Below are positions 6,112 to 7,879 of a stretch of DNA of 7,879 nt, in pieces; positions within the stretch are counted from its first letter, which is position 1, and every line of letters begins with the position of its first letter. A program made the translations under genes and the position numbers. Source of the DNA: an uncultured Anaerotruncus sp. (GTDB lineage Bacteria; Bacillota; Clostridia; Oscillospirales; Ruminococcaceae); the NCBI GenBank assembly GCA_910586875.1, contig CAJUJI010000130.1, positions 1-7,879 on the forward strand, written 5' to 3'. The notes beneath the pieces are model-generated. The model was not told the DNA's origin and did no database searches. It saw only the letters and a list, made by a program, of their open reading frames with translations.

Positions 6112-6813
6112 ATGTATCGAACTTTTAATAATCAAGTGCGTGCAGAATGTACCCGATGGCACGCATACAATGGAAAAAAACTTTTCCTGCCGCCTTCAAA
6201 TCCCCAAAGGGTGATGCAAACCAGACATTTAATCCGGCATTATACTGCGTGTTTGGCAGTCGTTAATATGCTTGATGCCAAGGACCCCTATACGGCAGAG
6301 CATTCCGCGCGGGTAGCCAAAATGTGTCTTCGCCTTGCGGTAATGCTCCGCCTGCCCCGCGCAAGAATTGCGGTTGCCACGATTGCCGCCGGTGTCCACG
6401 ACATTGGAAAGGTTGGGGTTCCGGACAGTGTTTTGTTAAAGGAGGGATCTTTGGATAAGCACGAATATGATGTCATTAAGCACCATCCGGGAATTGGTGC
6501 GGATGTCCTTTTGAAAATTCAAGGTTATGAGAGGATCGCAGCCGGTGTGTGGCATCACCATGAGCGGTGGGATGGGTCCGGCTATCCAGACGGGCAGGCA
6601 GGTACGGAAATTCCCCTTTATTCCCGTATGATTGCGTTGTGTGATTCCATTGACGCAATGCGTTCCAGCCGGTCTTACCGAAAAGGAATGACCGATTGCG
6701 ACTGCCGCCAGGAGATTGAAAAGAACGCTGGGACTATGTATGATCCGGAATTAGCGTCTCTCTGCCTGTCGAATTGGGACTTCCTTACCGGCGATTTGTA
6801 TGTGAACATATAA
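6112..6813 (+). CDS. Stand-alone HD-GYP domain phosphodiesterase
   Basis: HD-GYP proteins hydrolyse cyclic-di-GMP (some cGAMP). In 233 residues the signature is complete: His64 in AEHSARVA, His96-Asp97 in HDIGKVGVPD, His124 in KHHPGIG, HHERWDGSGYP (149-159) and Asp178 in CDSIDAM followed by RSYRKGMT. Metal and GYP residues are intact, so an active enzyme is expected. Residues 1-45 are basic and match no sensor I know. There is no receiver, PAS or membrane domain, so control must come from expression or a partner. AGGAG (6095-6099) precedes the ATG by 12 bases, rather long. It lies between ftsH and the glycosyltransferase with small gaps, consistent with one transcript. It may link nucleotide second messengers to surface changes made by the neighbour; that is inference. 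Confidence 0.92.
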   Translation: MYRTFNNQVRAECTRWHAYNGKKLFLPPSNPQRVMQTRHLIRHYTACLAVVNMLDAKDPYTAEHSARVAKMCLRLAVMLRLPRARIAVATIAAGVHDIGKVGVPDSVLLKEGSLDKHEYDVIKHHPGIGADVLLKIQGYERIAAGVWHHHERWDGSGYPDGQAGTEIPLYSRMIALCDSIDAMRSSRSYRKGMTDCDCRQEIEKNAGTMYDPELASLCLSNWDFLTGDLYVNI

Positions 6814-6835
6814 GGCCGTCAGATTGGAGGACCAT

Positions 6836-7630
6836 GTGAACTTTTTGTTTTCAATCAACCGAACCTTTATCCCGCTGCTGTTGAACTGCGTCAATTCCAT
6901 CCTGAAAAATGGAGATATAGATGAATATGTTGCCTACGTCCTCCACTCCGATTTGGAAACGGAGGATATGTCCTCAATCCAATCCGCTGTTGGAAAACAG
7001 ATGAACTTTCACTTTGTTTCCGTACCTATCAGCTTATTTGAGGGGTTTCCGATATCCAGACGCTATCCTCAGCAGATTTATTACCGGCTGGCTGCGCCGT
7101 TGCTGCTGCCCCCGGAGCTGAAACGCGTTCTTTATCTGGATGTAGACACGATAGTCATCAACTCATTAACAGAACTGGAAACTATGCCCTTTGGCGAAGC
7201 CTGTTTTATGGCTTGTACCCATGTGCAAAAGCCACTGGCAAAGCTGAATCAGGCGCGCCTTGGCATAGAGCAGGAGGTCCCATACATCAATTCCGGCGTG
7301 ATGCTACTGAATCTTCCACTATTTCGGAAACACTTGGATTTAGCCGAGATACGCGCATTTACTAACAAGAAAAAAAGCATCCTTTTTCTCCCGGATCAGG
7401 ACATCCTAACTGCTCTTTACGGCGATCATGTGAAACTGTTGGACAGCTTGCGGTACAATCTCAGCGACCGGGTGCTGGCATTCCATAATGCCAAATCTCA
7501 ACAGGAAAAGCTGGATGTTGAATGGGTACGAAAAAACAGTGTCATCGTCCATTACTGCGGCAGGTCGAAGCCCTGGAAGGAGCATTACCACGGCTCCCTC
7601 GGCGTATTTTATCAAGAATTGGTCAAATAG
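6836..7630 (+). CDS. Glycosyltransferase family 8 (GT8) protein
   Basis: GT8 enzymes are retaining, GT-A-fold transferases that use UDP-glucose or UDP-galactose to build surface glycans. Numbered from GTG 6836 (264 residues), the fold start NFLFSINRTF is at 2-11, the metal-binding DVD at 102-104 (LYLDVDT), PYINSGVMLLNL at 149-160, PDQD at 186-189 and the C-terminal HYCGRSKPW at 239-247, a characteristic GT8 signature. No signal peptide or membrane anchor is seen, so it acts in the cytoplasm, probably on lipid- or protein-linked acceptors. GTG 6836 is preferred over TTG 6824 because GGAGG (6826-6830) sits five bases before it, whereas TTG 6824 overlaps that RBS. It is the last gene of the + strand operon, 22 bases after the HD-GYP stop. 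Acceptor and linkage cannot be inferred. Confidence 0.92.
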   Translation: MNFLFSINRTFIPLLLNCVNSILKNGDIDEYVAYVLHSDLETEDMSSIQSAVGKQMNFHFVSVPISLFEGFPISRRYPQQIYYRLAAPLLLPPELKRVLYLDVDTIVINSLTELETMPFGEACFMACTHVQKPLAKLNQARLGIEQEVPYINSGVMLLNLPLFRKHLDLAEIRAFTNKKKSILFLPDQDILTALYGDHVKLLDSLRYNLSDRVLAFHNAKSQQEKLDVEWVRKNSVIVHYCGRSKPWKEHYHGSLGVFYQELVK

Positions 7631-7674
7631 TTTATAAAACATGAATAGGTCATCTTGATATTCCCATTGACTAT

Positions 7675-7703
7675 TTGCCAAATGAAAAGGAAATTAGTAT
7701 AAT
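7675..7703 (+). promoter_or_regulatory. Near-consensus promoter after the glycosyltransferase
   Basis: TTGCCA (7675-7680, five of six) and TATAAT (7698-7703, six of six) are 17 bases apart. It is in AT-rich DNA and points out of the window, so it probably drives the next backbone gene or a leader RNA. Initiation would be near 7710. Confidence 0.6.
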
Positions 7704-7740
7704 TTTGAACTTATCGGATGATGTATACAAAATGTAATGA

Positions 7741-7755
7741 TCTACGAAATGTAGA
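7741..7755. repeat. Short inverted repeat in the leader of the downstream transcript
   Basis: TCTAC-GAAAT-GTAGA is a 5-bp palindrome, extendable with a one-base bulge to GAT...AATC. AAATGTA also recurs at about 7730 and 7748. It lies some 30 bases after the predicted start of transcription and could be an operator or a small RNA hairpin. Confidence 0.35.
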
Positions 7756-7879
7756 ATCTTATTGTGTTACACCATTAGACCCGGACGGGGCCAGAAAATA
7801 GGACGGGAAAGGAGCGGCATCAGCCTTGGAGATTCCTGAAGCGATACAACCGAATACCGCCCAGAGGTAATTAGGTGCC
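7756..7879 (+). other. 3' edge, composition change, possible backbone leader
   Basis: Composition rises in GC after about 7770, more like the relaxase end than the AT-rich spacer before it. AAAGGAG (7808-7814) precedes TTG at 7826, which opens 14 codons (L-E-I-P-E-A-I-Q-P-N-T-A-Q-R) to the TAA at 7868. This might be a short leader peptide or chance. No longer ORF is seen before the window ends. Confidence 0.25.

Noticed and set aside
6824..6835. TTG 6824 as glycosyltransferase start
   Set aside because: It overlaps the GGAGG that serves GTG 6836, and GT8 homology begins at the GTG.
1..7879. tRNA, rRNA, CRISPR array or insertion-sequence transposase
   Set aside because: No cloverleaf, rRNA-like stretch, spaced repeat array or transposase motif was seen on either strand.

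Overview
The window looks like part of an integrative and conjugative element (ICE) of the Tn1549-like group from a gut Clostridia (Bacillota). The signs are strong AGGAGG-type ribosome binding sites, TTG/GTG starts, mid-50s-looking GC in the conjugation gene, and a relaxase of the type I recall from those elements. No database search was possible, so family names rest on motifs visible in the translations.

Layout. (1) 1-1573 is conjugation backbone in decay. It holds the 3' part of a small zinc-ribbon gene that reads through only if one base is skipped near 105-120. A hairpin follows, then a MOB_P-type relaxase whose first ~45 codons appear deleted. The orphaned start codon and its RBS (283-299) remain, out of frame with the surviving ~420-residue body. 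(2) 1574-1843 is non-coding. It has a cluster of short hairpins and a TATCCTG sequence resembling IncP-family nick sites (possible oriT), then a promoter and palindrome for the next gene. (3) 1844-3444 is a TetR-family regulator (+) convergent with a TSUP/TauE-SafE membrane exporter (-) preceded by a short unknown ORF. A bidirectional terminator lies between the convergent genes. (4) 3445-3800 has no convincing gene. It contains a perfect 28-bp inverted repeat with a 7-nt loop, a 13-bp direct repeat and a possible promoter. (5) 3801-7630 is a compact four-gene + strand operon: an unrecognised 148-aa helical protein, a complete FtsH AAA+ zinc protease coupled to it by an ATGA overlap, a stand-alone HD-GYP phosphodiesterase and a GT8-family glycosyltransferase. 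(6) 7631-7879 is an AT-rich spacer with a near-consensus promoter. The last ~100 bases become GC-richer and may be backbone again.

Interpretation (inference). The stretch from about 1690 to 7770 reads as cargo inserted between backbone segments. FtsH and its coupled partner would act in membrane-protein quality control, HD-GYP in cyclic-di-nucleotide turnover and GT8 in cell-surface glycosylation. Together they suggest an envelope-stress or surface-remodelling island. The TetR/TSUP pair may be a separate export unit. The most unusual points are the 148-aa/FtsH/HD-GYP/GT8 operon, the perfect 28-bp palindrome before it, and the relaxase deletion, which would make this ICE copy dependent on help in trans for transfer.
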